64,000 nucleotides of DNA from an uncultured Alphaproteobacteria bacterium. Its GTDB lineage: Bacteria; Pseudomonadota; Alphaproteobacteria; Rs-D84. Both the position numbers and the translations under genes were made by a program. The notes beneath the pieces are model-generated. The model saw only the letters and a program-made list of their open reading frames with translations, was not told the DNA's origin and did no database searches. The stretch covers positions 1 to 64,000 of the forward strand of contig CATOOF010000002.1 of assembly GCA_951801825.1 (NCBI GenBank). Direction: 5' to 3'. This document shows positions 1 through 8,073 of this stretch, piece after piece; position 1 is the stretch's first letter, and each line of letters begins with the position of its first letter.

Positions 1-2
1 TG

Positions 3-983
3 CTGACTCAATGCCAAAATGCCGCTAATGAGGCTATGATTAAAGTGTGCGGCTCTACAGAAGATTGTAACGGACTCGCTGTCGATGATAATATTGGCGC
101 AAGATCACTAGAATATAAAATTTGCGAGGTGAGTAACGGTCAGCTGACAAATAAGTGCTATTTGAATGTGGCGCAGATACCCGATGGCGATTTGGGGCGA
201 ACACCAGATGGCACCAGTGGGGTGCCTAATGTATTTGAAGCTAAACTGAATGGGCAGATTGCGTGGGAACTGCTGGATTTTGATGATAGCGGAAATTTGC
301 TGAATATAGATGAAGCTATAACTAAATATAATGAAAACCCAAGTTCGGAACAAAAAGATAATCTGAGCTCTGAGATTTCTGTGCTGAAAAACAGTATTGA
401 TATGGCTGTTCAGGCAATAGAGTCCGATCCGAAGGTTCAGTTCTGCATGACCGGACGAGAGGTTCAGGGAATATACAAAAAAACAGAATCCGAACAACAG
501 ACTATAGGGCGCAAGGACAACCCGCGATTTCCTAATATGACGAAACAAATGCGAATGTTGATTGCGGCCAGTGCAATCGCCAATGCCCGTGACAGCTACT
601 ATAAAAAGTATGATGAGATAGAGGAAAAAATAGCCAAGGAGATGATTGAACTGGGGGAGCGCATTGCGAAAAATATGGCCAGTAATGAGCTGGATGCGCG
701 TCGCGAGGTCGCCCGTCAGGCGTGTGTTAATTATGCGAAGGGTTCGGCTATTGGTATCAGGGCCGGTCATTGGGATTCCGGAATAATAAACGATATAAAA
801 ATATTGGTCGGGAATGCGATTGCAAATACGCGTAGTTATAAAGAAACCGTTACATCAACGTTTAACTGGGAAAATCTGATTTGTCACAGATGTATACGTA
901 AACAAGGCTGTGCAAAGATGAAGGGTAGGAATTGTCGTACATGGGGTGAAGAGCATGAAACATGTAATGATATCCAGTTTTAG
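3..983 (+). CDS. Exported Cys-rich family protein, C-terminal fragment (cut by window edge)
   Basis: The reading frame is open from the first bases of the window, so this is the 3' part of a longer gene. It aligns with the C-terminal third of the next gene: both have QNA-x-EAMIKVCG, then a GSLEYKICE block, a DP-x-VxFCMTGR block and a C-terminal Cys cluster (CHRCIRKQGC). The complete relatives carry signal peptides, so this one is probably exported too. The stop lies 3 bases before the start of the neighbouring paralogue, which points to a tandem duplication transcribed as one unit. Function is unknown; the even spacing of cysteines suggests disulfide-stabilised repeats. Confidence 0.85.
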   Translation: MTQCQNAANEAMIKVCGSTEDCNGLAVDDNIGARSLEYKICEVSNGQLTNKCYLNVAQIPDGDLGRTPDGTSGVPNVFEAKLNGQIAWELLDFDDSGNLLNIDEAITKYNENPSSEQKDNLSSEISVLKNSIDMAVQAIESDPKVQFCMTGREVQGIYKKTESEQQTIGRKDNPRFPNMTKQMRMLIAASAIANARDSYYKKYDEIEEKIAKEMIELGERIAKNMASNELDARREVARQACVNYAKGSAIGIRAGHWDSGIINDIKILVGNAIANTRSYKETVTSTFNWENLICHRCIRKQGCAKMKGRNCRTWGEEHETCNDIQF

Positions 984-986
984 GAA

Positions 987-3677
987 ATGGTTAAAACAAT
1001 AGTTTCTATTTTTTTTTCGTTACTTGTTGTCGCAGATGCTATGGCGGCGGGACCGTCACAGCATAAAGCTGTTCGTGCCCGCGCCGGTGCCACGCAACAG
1101 GTTGTAGGTAGCGGCACCAAGGTTGTGGCAGCCGGGCAGAGTGCGCTAAGCGGTGATGAATGTGCTGCAAAATTTGCCAGCTGTATGGATGCTTTTTGTT
1201 TAAGCGATAATGTTAATGGCGGGCGGTGTCAATGCAGTGCGGACCATGACAAGCTATCGAAAGAGCTGACGTCAATAGCCAATACCGATAGAGATAGCTA
1301 TATTATTTCCACCGTCGGGGTAGAGGCCGCAGAGACAGGCAATGTTTCTGTGCGTGGCCGTGCCGGTGCAAAGCCGTCGCGCGTGGATTTATCGATGTGG
1401 GCCAATGGTGGTAATGTCGCCAAAAGTACGGATAATAGCGTGTCTGGTTTGGCGTTGCAGCGCCAGTCGGCAGATATATGTCTTGAAAAGATTCCTGAAT
1501 GCAAATCGTCAGAGCAATATATGCGTGCGAAATATTCCGCACAGATAAAGTCTGATTGTGCCGCGTTTGAAAACGCGGTTAAGCAACAGCGCACCGCCAG
1601 CCAATCGCGCCAGAACGAGGCGCAACGTGCCGTTCGCAGCGCCACTTATCAGCGCCTGCAGGCGGCAAATAAAAATGATTTGGGCGGATGTGTGCTTGAA
1701 TATAAAAAGTGTATGACGACGACGGCGGGTTGCGGAAACGACTTTACCGGTTGTGTGGGAACATCAATGGCCGCTGCGGCTGCAAAAACGTATGACATCA
1801 CAGGCTCGAATACGACAATTGCAATAGAAGGGTCGACGTATGATATTCTTGCGTCGAAAAAAGTAATATGTGATTCGGTTCTGGAATCGTGTGTTAATGT
1901 AAAAGACCAGGTTTGGGATGCTTTCCTGCGAGAGGCTGCGCCGCAGCTGAAAACGGCAGAGCTGTTGGCGGAATCTAACATGCGTACGTCATGTATATCG
2001 GATATATCTGATTGTTTTGTAAAGGCGTGTCGGGATAATGTCGATCCCAACGAGCCGGACGGTTCGTATGATATGTGCTTGACGCGCCCGGAGAGCGTAA
2101 AATCTTTTTGTAAAAATGAAATAGAACCGTGTTCCAATGCAGAGCCGCTGATTCTGGACTATGTTTATGCGCGCTTGGCGGCCATGCGTGTCGATAGCTG
2201 TACCTCGGAGATAAAAAAATGTCTGCAGGATGATGCCAGATGTGGTTCTGATTATACACAATGTGTTGGTCTGGATACAGACGCGATAATTCGAATGTGT
2301 CCGTATGAAAAGTTGACCGGCTGTCAGAAAGTCTATGGTGATACAGACATTCGTGGCGACAAAGTTTATGACGAGTTGGCTAGCATGGTTCAGGGTGTCA
2401 TGCTGGGGGTTGATAACGAATTGCTGGATTTTTGTCAGAATGCGGTAGATGAGGCAATGATAAAAGTCTGTGGGGATTCGAAAGGTTGCGGCGGGTTGAT
2501 GATTGATAGAAATTTAGGCGCCGGCAGTTTGGAGTATAAAATATGCGAATGGAGCATGGATGATACCGGTGCGCACATAGACTATGATAAATGTCGCACG
2601 AATATATCTCAAATCACAGACCGGGAACTGGGGCGTGTTCCGGGTTCTGTCACGGGCGAGTTGGGGCCGGTAATACCATTTATGGGGGTAATGGACGGCA
2701 TAATATTTTGGGAATCTGTGACGGTTGGCGACGGCGGTCAGATTACGGGCGCGCAAGAGTATTTTGCGACATCAGGCTCAACAGAAGTAAGGGAAGAAAA
2801 GAGAAAAGAAATAACAGAGCAGCTGGATCAACTGCAGCAGATGATTGATAGGGCGGTTGTCCTGATAGAGCAAGATCCGACAGTGCATTATTGTATGACG
2901 GGGCGGGCGGTTTCGGGGATGAAGCGTGCGCCGTCTGGGAGTGGGCGTTTCCCAAAGATAACCAAACAGGCGCGAAATTTAATTGCGGCGCAGGCTCTAA
3001 GTGTTGCAAAAGAAAACTATTATAAAAAGTATGACGCGCTATATGAGCGGCAGATGCAGGACTATATAAAAATCGCGGAGCGCCAGGCGGAAATCAAGGG
3101 CGAAAATGCAAAGGATGTTCGTCGTGAACTGGCACGTATTTCGTGCGTCAGCCTGGCCGATATGGCGTCGTTGCCTATGTCACCGCCGCCGCCGGGTGGG
3201 TGGGGCGCGTGGCTGGTTGCGGCGGTTGTTGCTACTGCGGCCATTGTTGCGGCACCTTTTACTGGTGGGGCATCTTTAGCTGGTGCGGCCGCTTTCTTGG
3301 CTACAACTGGAATAGGTGTTGTTGCAGTTGTTGGTTCCACCGTAATTGCTACGGTGCCGGCAATTGTTTTGGCGGCGGCCTTGTCTGCAACGGCGATGGG
3401 AATGGTTGCCGCAGGGATAACACAACTGGGGATGAATGCCGGTGACCCCGGGAATGATAGTCAGAATTCTATGCAGTTGCAGCTGGAGGGGCATCATGAA
3501 CTGAACCAGTGGAACTGGAAACAGGTTATTGATACAACGTTTAATTGGAATACATTGAATTGTCGCAAGTGCGTGCGTTCTACTAAATGTACTAAACAGT
3601 CCTATCCGATCTTTGGTAAGCCAAAGTGTAAGCGATGGGCGGAAAGTACGGAAACCTGTACGGATACTCAGTTCTAG
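987..3677 (+). CDS. Exported Cys-rich repeat protein (CMDAFC family)
   Basis: 896 residues. An N-terminal signal peptide (about residues 1-21, ending ADAMAA) is followed by the family signature at residues 59-83, C-x6-CMDAFC-x9-CQC. A second block, C-x6-C-x5-CG-x-DF-x2-C, lies near residues 235-258, with more Cys-pair blocks after it. Residues about 730-815 are Gly/Ala-rich and strongly hydrophobic, possibly a membrane-inserting hairpin. The C-terminus ends in a CRKC-x6-C cluster. It follows its paralogue with a 3-base gap, so the two are probably co-transcribed. I do not recognise a catalytic domain. An envelope or surface structural role is inferred from the signal peptide and cysteines only. 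Confidence 0.88.
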   Translation: MVKTIVSIFFSLLVVADAMAAGPSQHKAVRARAGATQQVVGSGTKVVAAGQSALSGDECAAKFASCMDAFCLSDNVNGGRCQCSADHDKLSKELTSIANTDRDSYIISTVGVEAAETGNVSVRGRAGAKPSRVDLSMWANGGNVAKSTDNSVSGLALQRQSADICLEKIPECKSSEQYMRAKYSAQIKSDCAAFENAVKQQRTASQSRQNEAQRAVRSATYQRLQAANKNDLGGCVLEYKKCMTTTAGCGNDFTGCVGTSMAAAAAKTYDITGSNTTIAIEGSTYDILASKKVICDSVLESCVNVKDQVWDAFLREAAPQLKTAELLAESNMRTSCISDISDCFVKACRDNVDPNEPDGSYDMCLTRPESVKSFCKNEIEPCSNAEPLILDYVYARLAAMRVDSCTSEIKKCLQDDARCGSDYTQCVGLDTDAIIRMCPYEKLTGCQKVYGDTDIRGDKVYDELASMVQGVMLGVDNELLDFCQNAVDEAMIKVCGDSKGCGGLMIDRNLGAGSLEYKICEWSMDDTGAHIDYDKCRTNISQITDRELGRVPGSVTGELGPVIPFMGVMDGIIFWESVTVGDGGQITGAQEYFATSGSTEVREEKRKEITEQLDQLQQMIDRAVVLIEQDPTVHYCMTGRAVSGMKRAPSGSGRFPKITKQARNLIAAQALSVAKENYYKKYDALYERQMQDYIKIAERQAEIKGENAKDVRRELARISCVSLADMASLPMSPPPPGGWGAWLVAAVVATAAIVAAPFTGGASLAGAAAFLATTGIGVVAVVGSTVIATVPAIVLAAALSATAMGMVAAGITQLGMNAGDPGNDSQNSMQLQLEGHHELNQWNWKQVIDTTFNWNTLNCRKCVRSTKCTKQSYPIFGKPKCKRWAESTETCTDTQF

Positions 3678-3678
3678 G

Positions 3679-4668
3679 TTACAGTTCTGATAAATCTTTT
3701 ATGATGCGAATGCCGTCTGATTCCCATTTGGCGATTCGTTGTTCCAGGTCCAAAATATTTGTTGCGCCCAGATACAGCGCCGGTTGCAGTTCTAATTGTG
3801 CGGCGCGCGCAATCACGGCGGCGATGGGGCTGGGGCGTTGTTTGCCGCCCGCGAACCAATCAACATCGTCGGCAATCCAGAAATCATTGTCCGTATGAAT
3901 TGCGATAAGATGTTTGTCACAGACTATGAATTCGCCGTCACTGTGTGCGGCATGGCCCGCATCGGTCAGATGTTTTATTATTTCTGGGGTTGCATCGCCG
4001 GGTTGTGGAGAGGGTTGGGTGTCGGCCGATGTAGTCGGACTATCAAAATCTATGGTGGTAAAACTGGGCAGGGCGCCGTCTGAAAAGTTTATGTCTGCAT
4101 CGCCCGGTGTGTCAAAGTCACTGGGTAATGGAAAGTCGTCCACTGATTCGGTTTCTGTTGCGGTGGTGGGGGATTGTTTCGCGGGGGCGGTCATGTTTGT
4201 TATATGTGATGTGTCAAATGCCGATACCGGTGGACGTATCCCGCCGCGCCGGGTGCGAATAAATGCGCCGCGCATTTCCAGTGGCATATATTGTGGCAGC
4301 TCTATGTGTTCTGGTTCGTTATGCTGTCCTTTTGGGGCTGGGGCCGGTTCCGGGGCCGGCTCTGGCGCGGGGGGGGCAAATGCTCGAACTATGAATCCCG
4401 GCAGGGGAATCGTAAACAGTGGTTTTTTTGTGCGTATTATTATCGCGGTTGTGGCGGCGTACATTGGAACCGCGGCCAATACCATCAATCCAAACACAAA
4501 GCCACCGAATCCGTGCAGGTGCGAATGCGCCAGCTGAATCCATGCGTTTTGTGAAAACATATTAAAATTGAATAACGCGCCCAATATAAATTTCATCGCG
4601 AATATATAACACAGCGTCCATATAATGACGTAGCGGTGGGCTTTAAAAAAATCCGCAATTTTCTTCAT
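3679..4668 (-). CDS. Two-TM membrane protein with Pro-rich linker
   Basis: About 329 residues from the ATG at 4668; an in-frame TTG three codons upstream is possible but less likely. Two hydrophobic helices lie near residues 14-36 and 50-75. They are followed by a Pro-Ala-Glu linker (APEPAPEPAPAPKG), a long low-complexity Thr/Asp/Pro region and a compact C-terminal domain of about 110 residues ending DGIRIIKDLSEL. The C-terminal part contains Leu/Ile strands with FWIADDVDWF and LYLGATNILDLEQR, which might be a small alpha/beta fold. I do not recognise the family. It converges on the preceding gene with one base between the stops and is divergent from the gene at 4807. Confidence 0.75.
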   Translation of the reverse strand: MKKIADFFKAHRYVIIWTLCYIFAMKFILGALFNFNMFSQNAWIQLAHSHLHGFGGFVFGLMVLAAVPMYAATTAIIIRTKKPLFTIPLPGFIVRAFAPPAPEPAPEPAPAPKGQHNEPEHIELPQYMPLEMRGAFIRTRRGGIRPPVSAFDTSHITNMTAPAKQSPTTATETESVDDFPLPSDFDTPGDADINFSDGALPSFTTIDFDSPTTSADTQPSPQPGDATPEIIKHLTDAGHAAHSDGEFIVCDKHLIAIHTDNDFWIADDVDWFAGGKQRPSPIAAVIARAAQLELQPALYLGATNILDLEQRIAKWESDGIRIIKDLSEL

Positions 4669-4746
4669 TTGATACAAATATAGACAAAATAACCGTGTTT
4701 GTCAATAAAATAAATTTGTCAAATATGCATAAAATGTCCTAAGAAA

Positions 4747-4764
4747 GTACTTTTTTTTAAGTAC
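4747..4764. promoter_or_regulatory. Inverted repeat in the promoter region of the 4807 gene
   Basis: GTACTT and AAGTAC arms are separated by T residues. They sit just upstream of a CATAAT-like -10 (about 4774-4779) and of the GGGAGAG ribosome-binding site at 4794-4800. Its position between divergent genes suits an operator, but a chance AT-rich palindrome is possible. Confidence 0.3.
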
Positions 4765-4806
4765 GAATTATGGCATAATTACAAAGATAGAAAGGGAGAG
4801 TTATTT

Positions 4807-7080
4807 ATGCGTAGTCTGCTGAAAATATGGGGTACATCGTTTGCGGGCGTTGGGGTGCTGGCGTTTATTGGTGCGGCATACGGCGTTGCACCGGCCGGTC
4901 GTGCGTGGTATAATAATGCGGCCGCCACGGGTCGTGCGGGGATGTCAAATGCGGCGCGTATGCCGTCGATGCCGACGCTGTCCATAAATACTGTTGGCAA
5001 TATGTCGCCCAGTTTGCCGCCAAACGGTGGCGTTGGAAATATTCCGACACCGCCTACGCCTGATGTTAAGTGTCCCGCGGATGCGACGGGTATATATCCA
5101 AAATGTGTCTGTGCGGGCGATAAAATATATAATGTAAATACCAATACGTGCGATGCGTGTGAATACGCGGGCCAGGTTGTTGTTGACGGGGCGTGCAAGT
5201 GCCCGGACGGCACGCATGCAGACGCCAAGACAAAATCGTGTGTTGCTGATTCCGAATGTCCGGACGGCGGGGTCAAGGATTCTGAGTATAACGTGGAAAA
5301 ATGCATGAACGATGTTTATGCATGCGTTAACAACGGCGGTCTGCCCAACGGTATTAACGACTTGTTTAACGAAGATCTGCGCAACAGTATCGAGAGCGGC
5401 ATGGGCCTGTGTAATATACAGGTTGAACGCTGTGTAAGGGAAATTCGCCGCAACTGTAAAAATATTTATCGTTCATCGGCAGACGTATGGATTGACTTTA
5501 ACGCGCGCAAGGTTCAGCCGGAATATTATAATTTCGTATTGCGCAAGACGGGGCTGACCCCGAACCAGGCTGAAAATACATGCCTGTTGCTGGATAGAAA
5601 TACGTTCGGGCCGTCATTTGCGGCGGTGGGGGTTAATGGTTCTACGACATCTGAATATAATAACCGCGTTGGCGCATACAACCGCCAACAGGGCAATATT
5701 CTGATTAAAAACAATCCCCAGGGGCCGACGGTAAATTCGGGTCATGGCGGGGTTGACGGGTCACGCGGGCATTATGCGCGCTGGGATGCGACAACAGCCG
5801 ATTGTTATATCCGCGTTGCGGCCTATAACAAGGATACTCATATTAAAAACAGCTGGCTGTTTGGTGCCGCCGGTGACGACAAACCGGCCGAGGTATGGAA
5901 ACTGGCCGGGGAAACGTTCAGCTGTAACAAAGACCTGTTTGGATTTTCGCTGATGAACGATACCAGTACGGCGGCGGTTGTCGGTATTGGCGGTGGAACA
6001 CTGGTCGGGGCGGGCGTTGGTGCGCTGGCCGGGCATGGTGCGCGCGATTTCAGCTGTACAAACGAGGGGCATCGTAAAAAGGCGATGGAACAGCTAAAGA
6101 ATTCAGGTAAAATCGCGGTACTGAATGAATACCTGTTGATGCCGATAGAAACATCTTCGGATTCGCTTAGCGTGTCGGAATGTAATGATATCGTTGAACT
6201 GTACCAGGCATATTCACAGGCGCTTAGCGCGGCCGCCGATTGTGTCGGGGCATCCGGCGAAGAATATTCGTTTGAGGCAACGGTAACCTGGTCTAATGCT
6301 ATTGATACATTGTGTGAATATAGCGCTCAGACTCCGCCGGCGGACATAAAGGAGTTTTATAAACAGTGCTTTCAAACAAAGCCTGAGTTAAAGCCGTGTG
6401 CCGACCAGGGGCTTGATGACATTACTGCATGTTCACAACTGATGGCCAGCACGGCGCCGGTCCAAACATTGGTACAACAGGGCGTCGTGGCGTTGCGCAA
6501 CCAGGGTACCTGTCGGTTCAAGCATCTGAATAAAGCGGCGGCGTCCGGTACGGGTATTTACTGTACGGCGGATTCTGGATGCATCGGGGCCGAAGAATTG
6601 CGCAAAGAGGCGTCGCGCCTGGGCAGTGTATTCGGTAATGTTCAGATTATGCAGGGTGAAAAGAATAACCGTGCAAAGACGACATTGGTCGGCGCCGGAA
6701 TTGGCGCGGGTGCGGGCGGCGTTGCCACGGCGATAACCGCGTTTGTAGAGCGCAGCAACATCAACTGTCGTGTGGGCGACGGCCTGGCCCAGGTTGGCTT
6801 TGGCAAGTCGCACAATATCGGCACGCTGAAAGATTTCTATGTTAAATGGAATCTGCATCTGCCCGAAAGCATAACGCCCACCGGCCAGGCAAACGATTGC
6901 AATTCATGGCGGGCGCTGTGTGGGGCGCTGACGGATCCGACGCAGTGCAAGAATGCCCAGATAAACTGGCGCGGGCCCGAGGACAAGACAATAACGCTGA
7001 TTAAATCGGCGTGCACAATGTCGGGCAGCCGGTGTATTGAAAACTATGCGGTTGCAAAATCGTACGGCGCATGCGAATAA
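4807..7080 (+). CDS. Exported Cys-rich protein with glycine-zipper segments
   Basis: 757 residues with a clear GGGAGAG ribosome-binding site. The N-terminus has a signal or anchor segment (residues 5-27). Residues about 80-160 form a compact Cys-rich module of EGF-like spacing (KCVCAG, CDACEYAG, CKCPDGTH). Two Gly/Ala-rich stretches near residues 388-412 and 626-650 have a GxxxG pattern typical of glycine-zipper membrane segments; each is followed by a Cys (DFSC, NINC). The C-terminus is SYGACE. It shares composition and secretion with the CMDxFC family but lacks that exact signature. Function unknown; an envelope protein is the safest description. Confidence 0.85.
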   Translation: MRSLLKIWGTSFAGVGVLAFIGAAYGVAPAGRAWYNNAAATGRAGMSNAARMPSMPTLSINTVGNMSPSLPPNGGVGNIPTPPTPDVKCPADATGIYPKCVCAGDKIYNVNTNTCDACEYAGQVVVDGACKCPDGTHADAKTKSCVADSECPDGGVKDSEYNVEKCMNDVYACVNNGGLPNGINDLFNEDLRNSIESGMGLCNIQVERCVREIRRNCKNIYRSSADVWIDFNARKVQPEYYNFVLRKTGLTPNQAENTCLLLDRNTFGPSFAAVGVNGSTTSEYNNRVGAYNRQQGNILIKNNPQGPTVNSGHGGVDGSRGHYARWDATTADCYIRVAAYNKDTHIKNSWLFGAAGDDKPAEVWKLAGETFSCNKDLFGFSLMNDTSTAAVVGIGGGTLVGAGVGALAGHGARDFSCTNEGHRKKAMEQLKNSGKIAVLNEYLLMPIETSSDSLSVSECNDIVELYQAYSQALSAAADCVGASGEEYSFEATVTWSNAIDTLCEYSAQTPPADIKEFYKQCFQTKPELKPCADQGLDDITACSQLMASTAPVQTLVQQGVVALRNQGTCRFKHLNKAAASGTGIYCTADSGCIGAEELRKEASRLGSVFGNVQIMQGEKNNRAKTTLVGAGIGAGAGGVATAITAFVERSNINCRVGDGLAQVGFGKSHNIGTLKDFYVKWNLHLPESITPTGQANDCNSWRALCGALTDPTQCKNAQINWRGPEDKTITLIKSACTMSGSRCIENYAVAKSYGACE

Positions 7081-7085
7081 AAACA

Positions 7086-7109
7086 ATCCCCGCAATAGCG
7101 GGGATTTTT
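7086..7109 (+). terminator. Intrinsic terminator
   Basis: ATCCCCGC and GCGGGGAT arms with an AATA-type loop are followed by TTTTTCTTTT. It lies directly after the stop of the 4807 gene and before the first RNA promoter. Confidence 0.85.
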
Positions 7110-7112
7110 CTT

Positions 7113-7140
7113 TTGATTTTTATATGAATTAATGTATAAT
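7113..7140 (+). promoter_or_regulatory. Sigma-70-type promoter of RNA element A1
   Basis: TTGATT at 7113-7118 and TATAAT at 7135-7140 with a 16-base spacer. The same promoter sequence, nearly base for base, precedes element B1 at 16970-16997. Confidence 0.75.
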
Positions 7141-7146
7141 AATATA

Positions 7147-7330
7147 CGTAATAAGGAGACTTATTATGCGGGCCTAACAAACCCGCGCAGTAAGCGCCTG
7201 TGTGTGCGTTAATCATACCAGTTCCGATACGGGACTGGATGGTGGTGAATAACCAATAAACCACGTGCAACTTACTGTGCATTTGTTAGCTCCAGTCCCG
7301 CTTTGTCTTCAATGCGGGCTTTATATTTTT
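7147..7330 (+). ncRNA. Structured pseudoknot RNA, element A1
   Basis: Predicted transcript of about 180 nt. Helices read from the sequence: 5' hairpin 7149-7166 (TAATAAG/CTTATTA); hairpin 7168-7186 (GCGGG/CCCGC) with loop L at 7174-7181 pairing with L' at 7282-7289 (8 bp); S at 7188-7194 pairing with S' at 7271-7277 (7 bp); Q at 7231-7239 pairing with Q' at 7291-7299 (9 bp); and a hairpin 7242-7264 holding a GAATA..AATAA loop. The order makes Q:Q' cross S:S' and L:L'. A terminator follows at 7297-7330 (CCCGC/GCGGG, then a T-rich tail). The strand at 7218-7225 can pair with Q instead. Every helix is kept by compensatory changes in element C1. No protein is encoded. Confidence 0.8.
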
Positions 7331-7343
7331 AGCGGTTGCTTTT

Positions 7344-7374
7344 TTGTGACGGCGGAATATAATGAATGTATAAT
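7344..7374 (+). promoter_or_regulatory. Promoter of RNA element A2
   Basis: TATAAT at 7369-7374 sits two bases before the 5' hairpin of A2. A TTGTGA hexamer at 7344-7349 is the best -35 candidate but is 19 bases away, so the -10 is the firmer half. Confidence 0.55.
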
Positions 7375-7375
7375 A

Positions 7376-7560
7376 CGTAACCCTTGTTACGGCGCGAGGC
7401 TTAAGAACCTCTTAGCTCAGAGTGCGTCTGATACAGGCGCAGGCGCAAACTTCAACCGTTATGGCTGGAGGCCGGCATCATATATCGAAAGTGTCGGGGC
7501 AATTCTCTGAGTATTGTTTCTTAACCTCCAGCCACTAGAATTTTTCCAGTGGTTTTTTTG
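7376..7560 (+). ncRNA. Structured pseudoknot RNA, element A2
   Basis: Same architecture as A1 with different sequences. 5' hairpin 7376-7391 (CGTAAC/GTTACG); hairpin GAGG/CCTC at 7396-7411 with loop L 7401-7407 pairing with L' 7518-7524 (TTAAGAA/TTCTTAA); S 7416-7422 with S' 7505-7511 (CTCAGAG/CTCTGAG); hairpin 7425-7439 (CGTCTG/CAGGCG); Q 7463-7471 with Q' 7525-7533 (GGCTGGAGG/CCTCCAGCC); internal hairpin 7472-7497. A strong terminator, CCACT/AGTGG plus seven T, overlaps the last two bases of Q'. It ends about 25 bases before the small gene at 7584, so the HTH genes lie downstream of the terminator rather than within the RNA. Confidence 0.8.
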
Positions 7561-7583
7561 TTATCAAACAACAGGGGCACCGT

Positions 7584-7889
7584 GTGAATATTCGTGACGA
7601 GATAGAGCAAATCCGCCGAGAGTTAAATATTCCCGACTATCAAATGTGCAACATATTTGACATGAGTTTGGAACAGTTTCGACGCTATCGCAGTAATATG
7701 CTGCGTGGGCCCGGGACGTATGGATTAATCATGTTCGTTATAGAGACCCGGCGCCCCCTGATGACGTTACTTGAAAAAGGGGAGAGAATAAACAATGACG
7801 CACAACGATTTGTGGCATGCAATAGACAAACTGGCGGCAAACAACGGAATGTCGGTAACAAAAATGGCAAAAAAGGCGGGGTTGGATGA
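7584..7889 (+). CDS. Small protein, first of an overlapping pair next to the RNA cluster
   Basis: 101 residues from a GTG start preceded by AGGGG. Residues 1-60 match the equivalent gene at 17409 (shared IPDYQMCNIF and a following IMFxIExRRPL). The last third reads through the start of the next gene in another frame and is not conserved in the same way. The helical N-terminus with a central YQMCNIFDMSLEQFRRY segment could be a small helix-turn-helix or oligomerisation domain, but I cannot name the family. The overlap with the downstream gene is reproduced at the 17.4 kb locus in the same relative frame, suggesting translational coupling. Confidence 0.65.
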   Translation: MNIRDEIEQIRRELNIPDYQMCNIFDMSLEQFRRYRSNMLRGPGTYGLIMFVIETRRPLMTLLEKGERINNDAQRFVACNRQTGGKQRNVGNKNGKKGGVG

Positions 7890-8031
7890 ATCCACGTTTA
7901 ATCCGTCAAAACGTGTCAGCCGTACGGGGCGGCCGCGTTGGCCCGCGTTTGATACGATAAACAAGGCATTGGATGTGACGAATACATCGATGCTGGATTT
8001 TTTGCGGCTGGCCTGTGGCAGGGATGAATAA
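7795..8031 (+). CDS. HTH DNA-binding protein resembling the N-terminus of S24/C1-type repressors
   Basis: 78 residues; GGGGAGAG precedes the ATG. The helical segment LWHAIDKLAANNGMSVTKMAKKAGL, then DESTFNPSKR and GRPRWPAFDTI, matches the DNA-binding half of alphaproteobacterial LexA/C1-like S24 repressors as I know them. The autoproteolytic peptidase half is absent, so it should not be cleaved in an SOS-like way. It overlaps the preceding gene by 95 bases. A close paralogue lies at 17611 beside another RNA cluster. A likely role is transcriptional control of local genes or of the adjacent RNAs; that part is inference. Confidence 0.8.
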   Translation: MTHNDLWHAIDKLAANNGMSVTKMAKKAGLDESTFNPSKRVSRTGRPRWPAFDTINKALDVTNTSMLDFLRLACGRDE

Positions 8032-8057
8032 AAAAAATCCCGCGCAATATGCGCGGG
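8031..8057 (-). terminator. Intrinsic terminator of ccrM
   Basis: CCCGCGC/GCGCGGG arms at 8039-8057. On the minus strand the hairpin is followed by ATTTTTTT, directly downstream of the ccrM stop. Confidence 0.8.
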
Positions 8058-8073
8058 GACAGACCAAACTTTT

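Noticed and set aside
4819..5306. Minus-strand ORF of about 175 residues within the 4807 gene
   Set aside because: Antisense shadow of a GC-biased coding region, with no start signals or recognisable domain.
7147..7330. T-box or another known riboswitch
   Set aside because: There is no T-box sequence, specifier loop or aptamer motif I recognise, and the RNA ends in a terminator before a gene of another type at each locus.
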